A stretch of 64,000 bases of DNA from Microvirga lotononidis (lineage in GTDB: Bacteria; Pseudomonadota; Alphaproteobacteria; Rhizobiales; Beijerinckiaceae), in the NCBI RefSeq assembly GCF_034627025.1, contig NZ_CP141048.1:3484001-3548000 (forward strand), read 5' to 3'. Shown in pieces: positions 27,852-37,045 of the stretch. Below the pieces are notes generated by a model that was not told the origin of the DNA, ran no database searches, and was given only the letters and a program-made list of their open reading frames with translations. The translations under genes and the position numbers were made by a program. Position 1 is the stretch's first letter; every line of letters begins with the position of its first letter.

Positions 27852-29398
27852 GCCCGTGCCTCGTTCGTCACGAAGGGCAGGACGTCGGCGCCGGCGGCCT
27901 CCGCGAGGGCGCCGGACGCGACGAGGGCCGTGGCCTGTTCCATGTCGGGCGCCATGTGCCGGTCATCGTCGAGATGCGGAACGCTCATGCGCAGCAGCGC
28001 GCGGGCGCGCTCCAAGCGCTCGCTCGATGCCATGGGCGCGTGGAAGTCGCAGCCCTGGACCGCGGCCAGCAGCTCGATGCCGATCACGTTGGCGGCGTTC
28101 GCCGCCATGGGCAGGAGCCGCCTCGCGCCATGGGTCGCCATGGACACGTGGTCCTCCTGGTTGGCGGAGGTCGGGATCGAATCGACGCTCGCCGGATAAG
28201 CGCGCTGCTTGTTCTCGGACACGAGAGCGGCCGCCGTGACCTGCGGGATCATGAAGCCGGAATTGAGCCCTGGCTTCGGCGTCAGGAAGGCGGGCAGGCC
28301 CGACAGGGCCGGATCGACCAGCATGGCGATGCGCCGCTCGGCCAGCGAGCCGATCTCGCACAGTGCCATGGCGATCATGTCGGCGGCAAAAGCCACCGGC
28401 TCCGCGTGGAAGTTGCCGCCGGAGATGACCTCTCCGGTTTCCGAAAAGACGAGCGGGTTGTCGGACACGCCGTTCGCTTCCGTGCCGAGCGTCTCGCCCG
28501 CCTGGCGCAGCAGGTCGAGCACCGCGCCCATCACCTGCGGCTGGCAGCGCAGGCAATAGGGATCCTGCACGCGGTCGTCGTTGGTGAGATGCGAGGCGCG
28601 GATGGCGCTGCCCTGCATCAGGGCGCGCAAGGTGGCGGCCACCTCGATCTGGCCGCGATGGCGCCGCAGCTTCTGGATGCGCTCATCGAAGGGGCCATCG
28701 GATCCCTTGGCGGCATCGGTGGCGAGCGCGCCCGTGACGAGGGCCGCCTGGAACACGCGCTCGGCTTCGAACAATCCCGCCAGGGCGAGCGCCGTCGAGA
28801 CCTGCGTGCCGTTGAGAAGCGCGAGGCCTTCCTTCGGGCCGAGCGCGAGCGACGCGAGCCCTGCCTGCGCAAGCGCCGCTTCCGCCGGCACGCGGCGTCC
28901 GTCGACGAAGAACTCGCCGACCCCCATGAGGGCCGCCGTCATGTGGGCCAGCGGCGCGAGATCGCCCGAGGCGCCGACCGATCCCTGTCCCGGAATAACG
29001 GGAACGAGGTTCGCCTTCAGGCATGCCGTCAGGTGCTCGATGGTGGACCAGCGCACGCCCGACGCTCCTTGGGCGAGGCTCGCGAGCTTGAGCGCCATGA
29101 CGAGACGCACCACCGCCACCGGCAGCGGATCGCCGACGCCGGCCGCGTGCGAGAGCACGATATTGCGCTGGAGCGTCGCGAGATCGCCGGAGCCGATGCG
29201 CACGCTCGCGAGTTTGCCGAAGCCGGTGTTGACGCCATAGACCGGTTCGCCCTTGGCCACGATGGCCTCGATGGTCCTGGCGCCCGACTCGATGGTGGAG
29301 CGGCAATCCTGATCGAGCGCGACCTGCGCGCCGAAATAGACGCGCCGCCAATCGGCGAGTGCGACGGAGCCGGGTTGAAGCGTTACGTCTTGAGTCAC
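27848..29398 (-). CDS. hutH: Histidine ammonia-lyase
   Basis: The 516-aa enzyme deaminates L-histidine to trans-urocanate, the first step of the pathway. The Ala-Ser-Gly triad (143-145, within [12 protein letters not shown]) forms the MIO electrophile. Tyr54 lies in [11 protein letters not shown], and [14 protein letters not shown] and [17 protein letters not shown] are conserved active-site stretches. The start overlaps the hutI stop by 4 nt (ATGA). Confidence 0.98.
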   Translation of the reverse strand: MTQDVTLQPGSVALADWRRVYFGAQVALDQDCRSTIESGARTIEAIVAKGEPVYGVNTGFGKLASVRIGSGDLATLQRNIVLSHAAGVGDPLPVAVVRLVMALKLASLAQGASGVRWSTIEHLTACLKANLVPVIPGQGSVGASGDLAPLAHMTAALMGVGEFFVDGRRVPAEAALAQAGLASLALGPKEGLALLNGTQVSTALALAGLFEAERVFQAALVTGALATDAAKGSDGPFDERIQKLRRHRGQIEVAATLRALMQGSAIRASHLTNDDRVQDPYCLRCQPQVMGAVLDLLRQAGETLGTEANGVSDNPLVFSETGEVISGGNFHAEPVAFAADMIAMALCEIGSLAERRIAMLVDPALSGLPAFLTPKPGLNSGFMIPQVTAAALVSENKQRAYPASVDSIPTSANQEDHVSMATHGARRLLPMAANAANVIGIELLAAVQGCDFHAPMASSERLERARALLRMSVPHLDDDRHMAPDMEQATALVASGALAEAAGADVLPFVTNEARA

Positions 29399-30597
29399 TG
29401 TCCCCTCCAGATGCGGGCGTGAAGCGGGTTGAAGCCGATGCGGTAGACGAGCTCAGCCGGGCGCTCGATGTTCCAGATCGCGAGATCGCACGACTTGCCG
29501 GTTTCCAGCGTGCCGATCTCGTCGAGGTGCCCAAGCGCACGAGCGGCCTCGCGGGTGACGCCCGCGATGCATTCCTCGACCGTCATGCGGAACAGGGTTG
29601 CGCCCATGTTCATGGTGAGCAGGAGCGAGGTGAGAGGCGAGGTGCCGGGATTGCAGTCGGTCGCCAGCGCCATGCGGGTACCGTGCCGGCGGAAGGCGGC
29701 GACCGGCGGCAGCTTCGTCTCGCGCAGCATGTAGAAGGCGCCCGGCAGGAGCACGGCGACCGTGCCGGCCTTCGCCATCGCGGCGGCGCCGTCCTCGTCC
29801 GTGTATTCGAGATGGTCGGCGGAGAGCGCACCGTATTCTGCGGCGAGCTTCGCGCCGTGCAGGTTGGAGAGCTGGTCGGCGTGCAGCTTGACCCTCAAGC
29901 CATGCGCCTTGGCAGCGTCGAACACGCGCGCGGTCTGCTCGGGCGAGAACGCGATGCCCTCGCAGAACGCATCGACCGCATCGGCCAGTCCTTCGCGGGC
30001 GAGGGCCGGCAGCATCTCGCGGCACACCTTGTCGATGAAGGCGTCCTTGTCGCCGTTCGCCTCCGGCGGCAGGGCGTGGGCGCCCAGGAATGTCGTGACG
30101 ACGGAGGCCGGGCGTTCCTCTGCGAGGCGGCGCGCAACCCTTAAGGACCGCGCTTCCGTCTCCAGATCGAGGCCGTAGCCGGACTTGATCTCGATGGTCG
30201 TGCAGCCCTCGGCGATCAGGTGATCGAGGCGGGGCAGGGCGCTCGCCACGAGTTCGTCCTCGCTCGCCGCACGCGTCGCCTTCACGGTGGACACGATGCC
30301 GCCACCCGCCCGGGCGATCTCCTCGTAGCTGGCGCCGTTCAGGCGCAGCTCGAATTCATGCGCCCGGTCGCCGCCGAACACCAGATGGGTATGGCAGTCC
30401 ACGAGCCCAGGAGTGATCCAACGGCCTTGGCAGTCGATCCGCTCGGCCGCCTCCCAGCCGTTCGAGAGATCGTTTTCCGGTCCCACGAAGGCAATCCGGC
30501 CATCCTTGGCGGCAACGGCTCCGCTCTCGACGGTCCCGAGACCGTCGCCCTTGAGGGTCGCAAGGCGAGCGTTGAACCAGACCCGATCGAAGCGCAT
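29395..30597 (-). CDS. hutI: Imidazolonepropionase
   Basis: This is a 400-aa amidohydrolase-superfamily enzyme that opens imidazolone propionate to formimidoylglutamate. Metal ligands are visible in [32 protein letters not shown] and [10 protein letters not shown], then [10 protein letters not shown] and LATDCNPGT. It is the first gene of the leftward hut operon and shares the 150-bp intergenic region with hutF, where two HutC-like sites lie. Confidence 0.97.
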   Translation of the reverse strand: MRFDRVWFNARLATLKGDGLGTVESGAVAAKDGRIAFVGPENDLSNGWEAAERIDCQGRWITPGLVDCHTHLVFGGDRAHEFELRLNGASYEEIARAGGGIVSTVKATRAASEDELVASALPRLDHLIAEGCTTIEIKSGYGLDLETEARSLRVARRLAEERPASVVTTFLGAHALPPEANGDKDAFIDKVCREMLPALAREGLADAVDAFCEGIAFSPEQTARVFDAAKAHGLRVKLHADQLSNLHGAKLAAEYGALSADHLEYTDEDGAAAMAKAGTVAVLLPGAFYMLRETKLPPVAAFRRHGTRMALATDCNPGTSPLTSLLLTMNMGATLFRMTVEECIAGVTREAARALGHLDEIGTLETGKSCDLAIWNIERPAELVYRIGFNPLHARIWRGQ

Positions 30598-30623
30598 GTT
30601 CCTGCTCCGGATAGGTTGCGATA

Positions 30624-30635
30624 ATGTCTATACAT
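30624..30635 (+). promoter_or_regulatory. Predicted HutC operator 1 (hutI-hutF intergenic)
   Basis: ATGTCTATACAT is a near-perfect palindrome, 27 bp upstream of hutI and 113 bp upstream of the hutF start. An identical site (inverted) lies before the ABC transporter at 24.5 kb. Confidence 0.7.
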
Positions 30636-30653
30636 AATCGTGAAATGGCGATA

Positions 30654-30665
30654 ATGTCTAGACGT
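30654..30665 (+). promoter_or_regulatory. Predicted HutC operator 2 (hutI-hutF intergenic)
   Basis: ATGTCTAGACGT is a second, slightly different copy exactly 30 bp from operator 1 (about three helical turns), so two HutC dimers could sit on the same DNA face and repress both divergent promoters. Confidence 0.65.
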
Positions 30666-30747
30666 ATTCGACAGGTTTCGATGGTCCGGCGTCGGCATGG
30701 CTTTTTGGCGGCTGTGTCTCCGGGTGATGGACAGGGAAGGTAACAGC

Positions 30748-32106
30748 ATGCGCAGGCTCATTCTCGATCGCGCCCTGCTGCCGGATGGCTGGGCGGACGA
30801 TGTCGGGGTCGACATCGAGGGCGGGACGATCGCCGCCATCCACCCGAAGGCCGCTTCCGAGGGGCGCGAGCGTGTCGGCGGGATTGCGCTTCCCGGCTTG
30901 CCGAACCTGCACAGCCACACCTTCCAGCGCGGCATGGCGGGGCTCGCCGAGACCCGCGGCCCGGTCGGTGACAGCTTCTGGACCTGGCGGCAGGTGATGT
31001 ACCGCTTCCTCGGTTCGCTCACGCCCGACGACGTGGAGGCCATCGCTGCCTTCGCCATGATGGAAATGCTGGAAGGCGGCTTCACGGCGCTCGCCGAGTT
31101 CCATTACCTGCACCACGATGCCGACGGTCGCCCCTATGCCGATATCGCGGAACTCTCCGGCCGCATCGCGGCTGCCGCCCATGAAACCGGCATGGGTCTG
31201 ACGCTTCTGCCGGTTTTCTATGCGCAGGGCGGCTTCGGCGGCGCGGCGCCGACGGAAGGACAGAGGCGCTTCGTCAACGACGTCGAGAGCTACGCCCGTC
31301 TTCTCGAAGGGGCGAGAAAGGCCATGGCGGGTCTGGACGATGCGGTCGTCGGGATCGCGCCGCACAGCCTGCGCGCGGTCACGACCGAAAGCCTTCGCGA
31401 GGTGATTGCAATGGCAGGCGAGGGGCCGGTCCACATCCACATTGCCGAGCAGGTGAAGGAGGTCGAGGATTGCCTTGCCTGGTCCGGTCAGCGTCCCGTC
31501 GCATGGCTGCTCGATCATGTGCCCGTGGATCGTCGCTGGTGCCTGATCCATGCGACCCATCTCGATACGCGGGAGGTCAAAGGCATCGCGTCGAGCCACG
31601 CGGTGGCGGGTCTCTGCCCGATCACCGAGGCCAATCTCGGCGACGGGATCTTCGAGGGGGCCGATTACCTTGCGGTCGGAGGCCGTTTCGGGGTCGGCTC
31701 CGATTCCAACATCGAGATTTCCGCGCCCGCGGAACTCAAGCAGTTCGAGTACAGCCAGCGCCTCAAGCATCGTGCCCGCAACGTCCTGGCCGAGCACGAG
31801 GGGCAGTCGACCGGGCGCAGCCTCTATGACAGGGCGCTGGCCGGCGGCGCGCAGGCGCTCGGCCGCCGCATCGGCACCATCGAGGCTGGGCATCGCGCCG
31901 ATCTCGTGGTGCTCGATGCGGCCCATCCGGACCTCGCCGCCGTCTCGGGTGACCGCTGGATCGATTCTTACGTGTTCGTCGCGGGCAAAGCCGCCATCGA
32001 TACGGTGTTCGTGGCGGGCGAGGCCGTGGTAAGGAATGGGCGGCACGTCAACCGCGAGGCGATCCGCGCCCGCTATTTGCACGCCATGGCGCGCATCCTG
32101 CTTTGA
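30748..32106 (+). CDS. hutF: Formimidoylglutamate deiminase
   Basis: The 452-aa enzyme deiminates N-formimidoylglutamate to N-formylglutamate, feeding HutG. The start ATG 30748 has GGGAAGG seven bases upstream; the earlier in-frame start adds 17 atypical residues across the operator region. Metal-site motifs are LPNLHSHTFQRGMAG, VGIAPHSLRAVT, VHIHIAEQ and FGVGSDSNIEI. It is divergently oriented to hutI and overlaps hutC, so repressor and enzyme are co-expressed. Confidence 0.95.
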   Translation: MRRLILDRALLPDGWADDVGVDIEGGTIAAIHPKAASEGRERVGGIALPGLPNLHSHTFQRGMAGLAETRGPVGDSFWTWRQVMYRFLGSLTPDDVEAIAAFAMMEMLEGGFTALAEFHYLHHDADGRPYADIAELSGRIAAAAHETGMGLTLLPVFYAQGGFGGAAPTEGQRRFVNDVESYARLLEGARKAMAGLDDAVVGIAPHSLRAVTTESLREVIAMAGEGPVHIHIAEQVKEVEDCLAWSGQRPVAWLLDHVPVDRRWCLIHATHLDTREVKGIASSHAVAGLCPITEANLGDGIFEGADYLAVGGRFGVGSDSNIEISAPAELKQFEYSQRLKHRARNVLAEHEGQSTGRSLYDRALAGGAQALGRRIGTIEAGHRADLVVLDAAHPDLAAVSGDRWIDSYVFVAGKAAIDTVFVAGEAVVRNGRHVNREAIRARYLHAMARILL

Positions 32107-32111
32107 GAGAA

Positions 32112-32828
32112 ATGTCGTCCGGCATGAAACATCTGCATCAGCGCATCCGCGACGATATCGAGGCCAAGATCATGTCGGGCGAGTGGCCTCCGGGCCACCG
32201 CATTCCCTTCGAGCACGAGCTGATGACCGAGTACGGTTGCTCGCGCATGACCGTGAACAAGGTGCTGTCGACGCTCGCGGCCAATGGCCTTATCACCCGT
32301 CGCCGACGCGCCGGCACGGTGGTGGCCGAGCCGAGCAGCCAGCAGGCCGTGCTCCAGATCCAGGACTTCGCCCTCGAGGCGGCCCGCGCCGGCATCGACT
32401 ATCACTTCAAGATCCTGCATCGTGCCGTTGAACCGATCGACGCGGCCGCGGCGCAACGGATCGGCCTGCCGGCGGGCACGAAGATGCTCTGCCTCTCGAC
32501 GCTTCACATCATGGATGACGTGCCGCAGGCGTTCGAGCAGCGCCTGATCAACCTCGCCACGGTGCCCGAAGCCGGTGAGGAGCCCTTCACGGAAGATCCG
32601 CCGGGCACATGGCTTCTGCGGCGCGTGCCGTGGACGGACGCGGAGCACATCGTGCGCGCCGTCAACGCGGACGGCACGATGGCGAAGCGGCTGCGAATCC
32701 AGTCGGGAACGGCCTGTCTCGTCCTCGAACGACGGACCTGGCAGGCCGGCGCCTTCGTGACCGAGGCACGCATCACCTATCCCGGCGACCGTCACCAGCT
32801 CGTGGGCCGCTTCTCTCCGGTGGCGTGA
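32112..32828 (+). CDS. hutC: Histidine utilization repressor HutC (GntR family)
   Basis: The protein is 238 aa from ATG 32112; TTG 32103 overlaps hutF and ATG 32124 (MKHLHQRIRDDIE) is an alternative. Residues ~1-70 are a GntR winged helix (IMSGEWPPGHRIPFEHELMT, CSRMTVNKVLSTLAANGLI). Residues ~90-238 are a UTRA effector domain ending LVLERRTWQAGAFVTEARITYPGDRHQLVGRF. HutC binds urocanate in characterised bacteria and then leaves its operator. Three matching palindromes in this window (two by hutI/hutF, one by the ABC transporter) are the likely targets. Confidence 0.94.
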   Translation: MSSGMKHLHQRIRDDIEAKIMSGEWPPGHRIPFEHELMTEYGCSRMTVNKVLSTLAANGLITRRRRAGTVVAEPSSQQAVLQIQDFALEAARAGIDYHFKILHRAVEPIDAAAAQRIGLPAGTKMLCLSTLHIMDDVPQAFEQRLINLATVPEAGEEPFTEDPPGTWLLRRVPWTDAEHIVRAVNADGTMAKRLRIQSGTACLVLERRTWQAGAFVTEARITYPGDRHQLVGRFSPVA

Positions 32829-32847
32829 GGGCAAACCGCCCCCACCA

Positions 32848-32941
32848 CGTCATGGCCGGGCTCGTCTCGGCTATTCCGATACGGTGAGCCTCGGCGTTTC
32901 AAGGGATCGAGATCACCGGGACAAGCCCGGCGATGACGAGG
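32848..32941. repeat. Palindromic intergenic repeat (CATGGCCGGG...CCCGGCGATGACG type)
   Basis: CGTCATGGCCGGG on the left is answered by CCCGGCGATGACG on the right, enclosing a core with ATCACCGGGACAAGCCCGG. Related units recur at 47.1-47.5 kb and 48.1-48.4 kb. It lies between the convergent ends of hutC and the gamma-lyase gene and may act in termination. Confidence 0.6.
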
Positions 32942-32955
32942 AGGGAACCCGTTCC

Positions 32956-34116
32956 TCAGGCCAAAGCGGAACGCAGATCGTCGATGAGATCGTCCGCATC
33001 CTCAATGCCGACGGACAGGCGCACGAGGCCGTCGTCGATACCGAGCTCGGCGCGGACTTCCGCCGGCACCGACGCGTGGGTCATGATCGCCGGATGCTCG
33101 ATCAGGCTTTCCACGCCACCCAGGCTCTCCGCCAGCGTGAAGAGCTGGCAGCGTTCCAGGAAGCGCGTCGCGCCGTCGAGGCCACCGGCGATGCGGGCGG
33201 TGATGATGCCGCCGAAGCCGCGCATCTGGCGCTTGGCCAGCTCATGCTGCGGATGCGAGGCGAGGCCCGGATAGATCACGCCGTCGACGCCCGGATGGGA
33301 TTCGAGGAACTGGGCGATCTTGAGCGCCGAGGTGCAGTGCCGCTCCATGCGCAGCGACAGGGTCTTGAGGCCGCGCAGGGCCAGGAAGCTGTCGAAGGGT
33401 CCCGAGACGGAGCCGACCGCGTTCTGCAGGAAGGCGATCTTCTCGCGGATCTCCTGGTTCTGCCCGACGATCACGACGCCACCGACCATGTCGGAATGGC
33501 CGTTGAGGTATTTCGTCGTGGAATGCACCACGATATCGAAGCCGAATTCCAGCGGGCGCTGCACCCAAGGGCTGGCGAAGGTGTTGTCGGCCACGAGCCA
33601 GGTGCCGTGCCCGCGGGTCGCGGCAGCGATCGCCTCGAGGTCGGCGAGCTTCAGGAGCGGGTTGGTGGGCGTCTCGACCCAGACGAGCTTGGTGTTGGGG
33701 CGCAGGGCCGCCTTCACGGCGTCGGGATTGCCGAGATCGACATAGGTGATGTCGAGACCGGCCGACTTGCGGCGCACGCGCTCGAAGAGGCGGCGGGTGC
33801 CGCCGTAGAGATCATCGGAAGCGACGATGTGGGAGCCGTGGTCCAGCATGTCGAGCACGGTGGCGCTCGCCGCGAGGCCTGACGAGAAGGCGAAGGCGGC
33901 GCTGCCGCCTTCCAGATCCGCGATGCAGCGCTCGAAGGCCATGCGGGTCGGGTTCTGCGAGCGGGCATATTCGAAGCCCTTGTGAACGCCGGGGCTCTCC
34001 TGCGCAAAGGTCGAGGTGGCGTAGATCGGCATCATCACCGCACCCGTGGTGGGATCCGGCGACTGTCCCGCATGGATGCAGCGGGTGGCGAAATCGAGCT
34101 GGTTGCGGGTCGTCAT
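32956..34116 (-). CDS. Trans-sulfuration PLP enzyme (cystathionine gamma-lyase/synthase or beta-lyase)
   Basis: The 386-aa Cys/Met-metabolism PLP enzyme has RCIHAGQSPDPTTGAVMMPI at the start, YARSQNPTR for cofactor binding, and the Schiff-base Lys in VHSTTKYLNGHSD. Being paired with cystathionine beta-synthase (its ATG overlaps that stop as TAATG) favours the gamma-lyase role, giving a reverse trans-sulfuration route from homocysteine to cysteine. Sequence alone does not separate gamma-lyase from gamma-synthase. It is cytoplasmic. Confidence 0.88.
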   Translation of the reverse strand: MTTRNQLDFATRCIHAGQSPDPTTGAVMMPIYATSTFAQESPGVHKGFEYARSQNPTRMAFERCIADLEGGSAAFAFSSGLAASATVLDMLDHGSHIVASDDLYGGTRRLFERVRRKSAGLDITYVDLGNPDAVKAALRPNTKLVWVETPTNPLLKLADLEAIAAATRGHGTWLVADNTFASPWVQRPLEFGFDIVVHSTTKYLNGHSDMVGGVVIVGQNQEIREKIAFLQNAVGSVSGPFDSFLALRGLKTLSLRMERHCTSALKIAQFLESHPGVDGVIYPGLASHPQHELAKRQMRGFGGIITARIAGGLDGATRFLERCQLFTLAESLGGVESLIEHPAIMTHASVPAEVRAELGIDDGLVRLSVGIEDADDLIDDLRSALA

Positions 34117-35489
34117 TATGGATGGATCCGGAAGAAGTTGATGAGGTCGATGCGGGTGGCGAGACCGACGAAGGAATCGCCATCCATGATCACCGGAACG
34201 AGGCCGGCGGCGAAGAGGGGCAGAAGCTCCTTGACCGGAGCGTCGGCTGAAATGGTCCGAAGGCGCGTCACCATCACGTCACGCACCGGCTTGTCGAAAA
34301 CGCCCTGGGGAGCGCTCTCGTTGGCGACGAGCGCATCCAGAATGTCGCTCTCATCGATCAGGCCGACCACGCGGCCATCCTCGATCACCGGCAGTTGCGA
34401 GACGTCGGAGGAGCGCATGCGGGCGAAGGCGGAGCGCAAGGTCTCGTTCGGCGAGACGAAGATGGTCGCGCCTTCGCCGAAGGGATTGATCACTACGTCG
34501 CGGGCGGTGCCGGTGGTCTTGCGGTCGAGCCAGCCCTCCTGCGCGATGAAGGCATCGTTGAACACCTTCGACAGGTACTTGGCGCCCGTGTCGCAGACGA
34601 GGGTCACGACCCGCTTCGGTTCGGTCTGCTCTCGGCAATAGCGCAGGGCCGCCGCCAGAAGAGTGCCGGACGAGGATCCTGCCAGGATGCCCTCCCGGCG
34701 CAGGAGCTCGCGCGCCGCCGAGAAGCTTTCCTTGTCGCCGATCGAATAGGCCTTCTTGACCAGCGAGAGGTCGCAGTTCGGCGGCACGAAATCCTCGCCG
34801 ATGCCTTCGACGGCCCAGGAGCCGGCCTCGGTCATCTCGCCCGTCTCGACGAGCGGGGCGAGGATCGAACCGGCCGGATCGGCCAGCACCATGACGGTCT
34901 TGGGGGAGGCCTTCCTGAGGTAGCGCCCGATGCCCGTCAGGGTGCCGCCGGAGCCGACGCCGACCACGACGGCATCCACGTCGCCGTTCATCCCTTCCAG
35001 GATCTCGGGCCCGGTGCTCGCCTCATGGGCTGCCGGGTTGGCGGGGTTCTCGAACTGGTTGATGTAGACGGCGCCCGGCGTCCTGTTCGTGATCGCCTGG
35101 GCGAGGTCCTGGTAGTAGTCCGGGTGCCCCTTGCCCACGTCGGAACGGGTGATCACGACTTCGGCCCCCAGGGCCTTGGCGTGCAGGACCTTCTCGCGGG
35201 ACATCTTGTCCGGCACCACGAGGAGCGTCCGATAGCCCTTGCTGGCACCCACCAGTGCCAGCCCGACGCCGGTATTGCCCGCCGTCGCCTCGATGATGGT
35301 GCCGCCCGGCTTCAGGCGTCCGTCGGCTTCCGCGGCCTCGATCATGGCGCGCGCGGGCCGGTCCTTGATGGAGCCGCTCGGGTTGGCGCTCTCAAGCTTG
35401 AGGAAGAGCTTGCATGGACCGGTGTCCAGACTGGTCACCTCAACGAGGGGAGTTTTGCCGATCAGGTCCAGGGCACCATGGGCAGTCAT
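34116..35489 (-). CDS. Cystathionine beta-synthase with C-terminal CBS-domain pair
   Basis: The protein is 457 aa. Residues ~1-325 are a fold-type II PLP domain (ANPSGSIKDRPARAMIEAAE with the PLP Lys; TAGNTGVGLALVGASKGY; GSGGTLTGIGRYLR). Residues ~335-457 are two CBS motifs (FARMRSSDVSQLPVIEDGRVVGLIDESDI; VKELLPLFAAGLVPVIMDGDSFVGLATRIDL). It condenses serine and homocysteine to cystathionine. No haem-binding N-terminal extension is present. The CBS pair probably binds an adenosyl ligand. It is first of a two-gene operon. Confidence 0.9.
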   Translation of the reverse strand: MTAHGALDLIGKTPLVEVTSLDTGPCKLFLKLESANPSGSIKDRPARAMIEAAEADGRLKPGGTIIEATAGNTGVGLALVGASKGYRTLLVVPDKMSREKVLHAKALGAEVVITRSDVGKGHPDYYQDLAQAITNRTPGAVYINQFENPANPAAHEASTGPEILEGMNGDVDAVVVGVGSGGTLTGIGRYLRKASPKTVMVLADPAGSILAPLVETGEMTEAGSWAVEGIGEDFVPPNCDLSLVKKAYSIGDKESFSAARELLRREGILAGSSSGTLLAAALRYCREQTEPKRVVTLVCDTGAKYLSKVFNDAFIAQEGWLDRKTTGTARDVVINPFGEGATIFVSPNETLRSAFARMRSSDVSQLPVIEDGRVVGLIDESDILDALVANESAPQGVFDKPVRDVMVTRLRTISADAPVKELLPLFAAGLVPVIMDGDSFVGLATRIDLINFFRIHP

Positions 35490-35865
35490 TTTGCATCTTT
35501 CGGATGTGGAATAGATTATTTGTTTCTTTTTTGATGTGAAACAGGATTGTCCTTATAGACCCGCGGGCGGATTGTCACCTGCCGTTCTCATTCCTCAACG
35601 GCGATCCATCACCTTTGGTCCCAGGGACTTGGTGCTCTCGATAGGCACGACATATGCGACCTGCCTCCGATAACCGAAATCTCTCGTTAGGCCGGAAAAG
35701 AGAAAATCCTTCTTTTCTGTTCGTTTAAAAGAACATTCGAATTGACAGAGCGGATTCACCGGGAGAACCTCCCGTATCTTCCATGACACGGCAGGCGGGC
35801 GACCGAACGATCCGGCTCGCATCGGGAACGAAGCCTTGCCCCCATCGCACCAGAAAGGGTCCTCC
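35490..35865. other. Divergent promoter region between CBS synthase and FMN reductase genes
   Basis: No gene is seen in these 376 bp. The left part is the AT-rich promoter zone of the cystathionine beta-synthase gene (TTGTTTCTTTTTTGATG near 35519). A near-perfect palindrome lies at 35718-35735. Confidence 0.5.
35718..35735. promoter_or_regulatory. 18-bp palindrome, candidate operator
   Basis: TGTTCGTTTAAAAGAACA is symmetric except for one base pair, and is followed within 10 bp by TTGACA. It lies 131 bp upstream of the FMN reductase start. It looks like a repressor or activator site; the factor is unknown. Confidence 0.4.
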
Positions 35866-36450
35866 ATGGCGCACCCTCGGATCGTCGGCATTGCCGGCAG
35901 CTTTCGCCGTCCCTCCAAGACACGGTCTCTCGTCGAAGCCATCGGGGCCGAGGTCGGGCGGTCGAGGCCGGTGGAGTTCGTCGTCCACGATCTGGTGGAG
36001 ATCGGGGCCGGTCTCGGCGGCGCCTACTCGCGTGCGCAAGTGTCGCCTGAGGCCGCGCGCGTCCTCCGGGATATCGAGACCGCCGATGCCCTGATCGTCG
36101 GAACGCCGGTCTTCAAGGGATCATATACGGGCCTGTTCAAGCACCTCTTCGATCTCGTCGAGCCCGACGCCCTCAAGGACGTGCCCGTCCTGCTGACGGC
36201 CACGGGTGGTGGGCTGCGGCATGCGCTGGTGGTCGAGCATTACCTGCGTCCGCTCTTCGGCTTCTTCGAGGCGTTGACCATCCCGACCGCCGTCTATGCG
36301 AGCGAGAGCAACTTCATCGACGGCACGCTCGTGGATTCCGCCGTGCGCGAACGGGCCTCAACGGCAGCCGCGCAGCTCTCGGCCGTGCTCAACCAGCGCT
36401 TCGAGCAGACCCGCAGCCCTGAGCCGGTACGGCTCGCGGCCGTGCGATGA
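35866..36450 (+). CDS. NADPH-dependent FMN reductase (MsuE/SsuE-like)
   Basis: The flavodoxin-fold protein is 194 aa from ATG 35866. It starts PRIVGIAGSFRRPSKTRSLVEAI (flavin phosphate loop) and has ADALIVGTPVFKGSYTGLFKHLFDLV and LLTATGGG. The C-terminus fits MsuE/SsuE reductases that supply FMNH2 to sulfonate monooxygenases. No monooxygenase is next to it here, so it may serve a distant partner. The position beside trans-sulfuration genes hints at sulfur metabolism. Confidence 0.88.
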   Translation: MAHPRIVGIAGSFRRPSKTRSLVEAIGAEVGRSRPVEFVVHDLVEIGAGLGGAYSRAQVSPEAARVLRDIETADALIVGTPVFKGSYTGLFKHLFDLVEPDALKDVPVLLTATGGGLRHALVVEHYLRPLFGFFEALTIPTAVYASESNFIDGTLVDSAVRERASTAAAQLSAVLNQRFEQTRSPEPVRLAAVR

Positions 36451-36491
36451 CGTTGATCCCTCCGATCGAAACGACGCGCCGTCCTTTCCGG

Positions 36492-36797
36492 TCACTTGAT
36501 GAGGTCGAAAAGCGGGCCTGAGCACTGCGCGACGAGGATCAGCAGAAGAATGCCGATGAACCAGAGCCAGGATCCGCTCCGCTGCGGCTGGGCCGCAGCC
36601 GGCTGGGGCGCGGAAGGGCGTATGACGGGTGCCGGTGGGGCGGGCAGGCGCTCGATCAGTTCGGCCGACATGGCGGGAATGCTGCCGCCCATTCCGATGA
36701 ACCGGAAGCCCACCGGGATGCCGCCGACGAAATCGACCTCGGCGGGCTGGATTCTGGCCTCATAGCTGACCCACCAATATTCCCTGCGATCGTCCAT
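36492..36797 (-). CDS. Small hypothetical membrane-anchored protein
   Basis: The protein is 101 aa from ATG 36797 (MDDRREYWWVSYEARIQPAE); an earlier in-frame start adds seven residues. The N-terminal ~50 residues look globular, a Pro/Ala linker (PAPPAPVIRPSAPQPAAAQP) follows, and a C-terminal helix (WLWFIGILLLILVAQ) anchors it tail-first. No family is recognised. It is convergent with the FMN reductase gene. Confidence 0.7.
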   Translation of the reverse strand: MDDRREYWWVSYEARIQPAEVDFVGGIPVGFRFIGMGGSIPAMSAELIERLPAPPAPVIRPSAPQPAAAQPQRSGSWLWFIGILLLILVAQCSGPLFDLIK

Positions 36798-37045
36798 TCT
36801 GCACCCTCTCACCCGCACACCGCCGGAGCATCAGGTCCATCGGTAGGAGCTACCTTTGATCTGTCACTCGTCCTTCTGACCGGCGCATTGTCTGGAATGG
36901 CGCAAAGGTTGCGTGACCGAAATGCCCGATACACTTTTTCCCCCGATGCCCTAGCCTTCCTGTCATCGGGATCAACTCGATCTAGAAACTTTGAACTGAT
37001 AAAGCCAGCATGGTGGACAATCGAGCTGGGCTTCCAGGAGATTTC

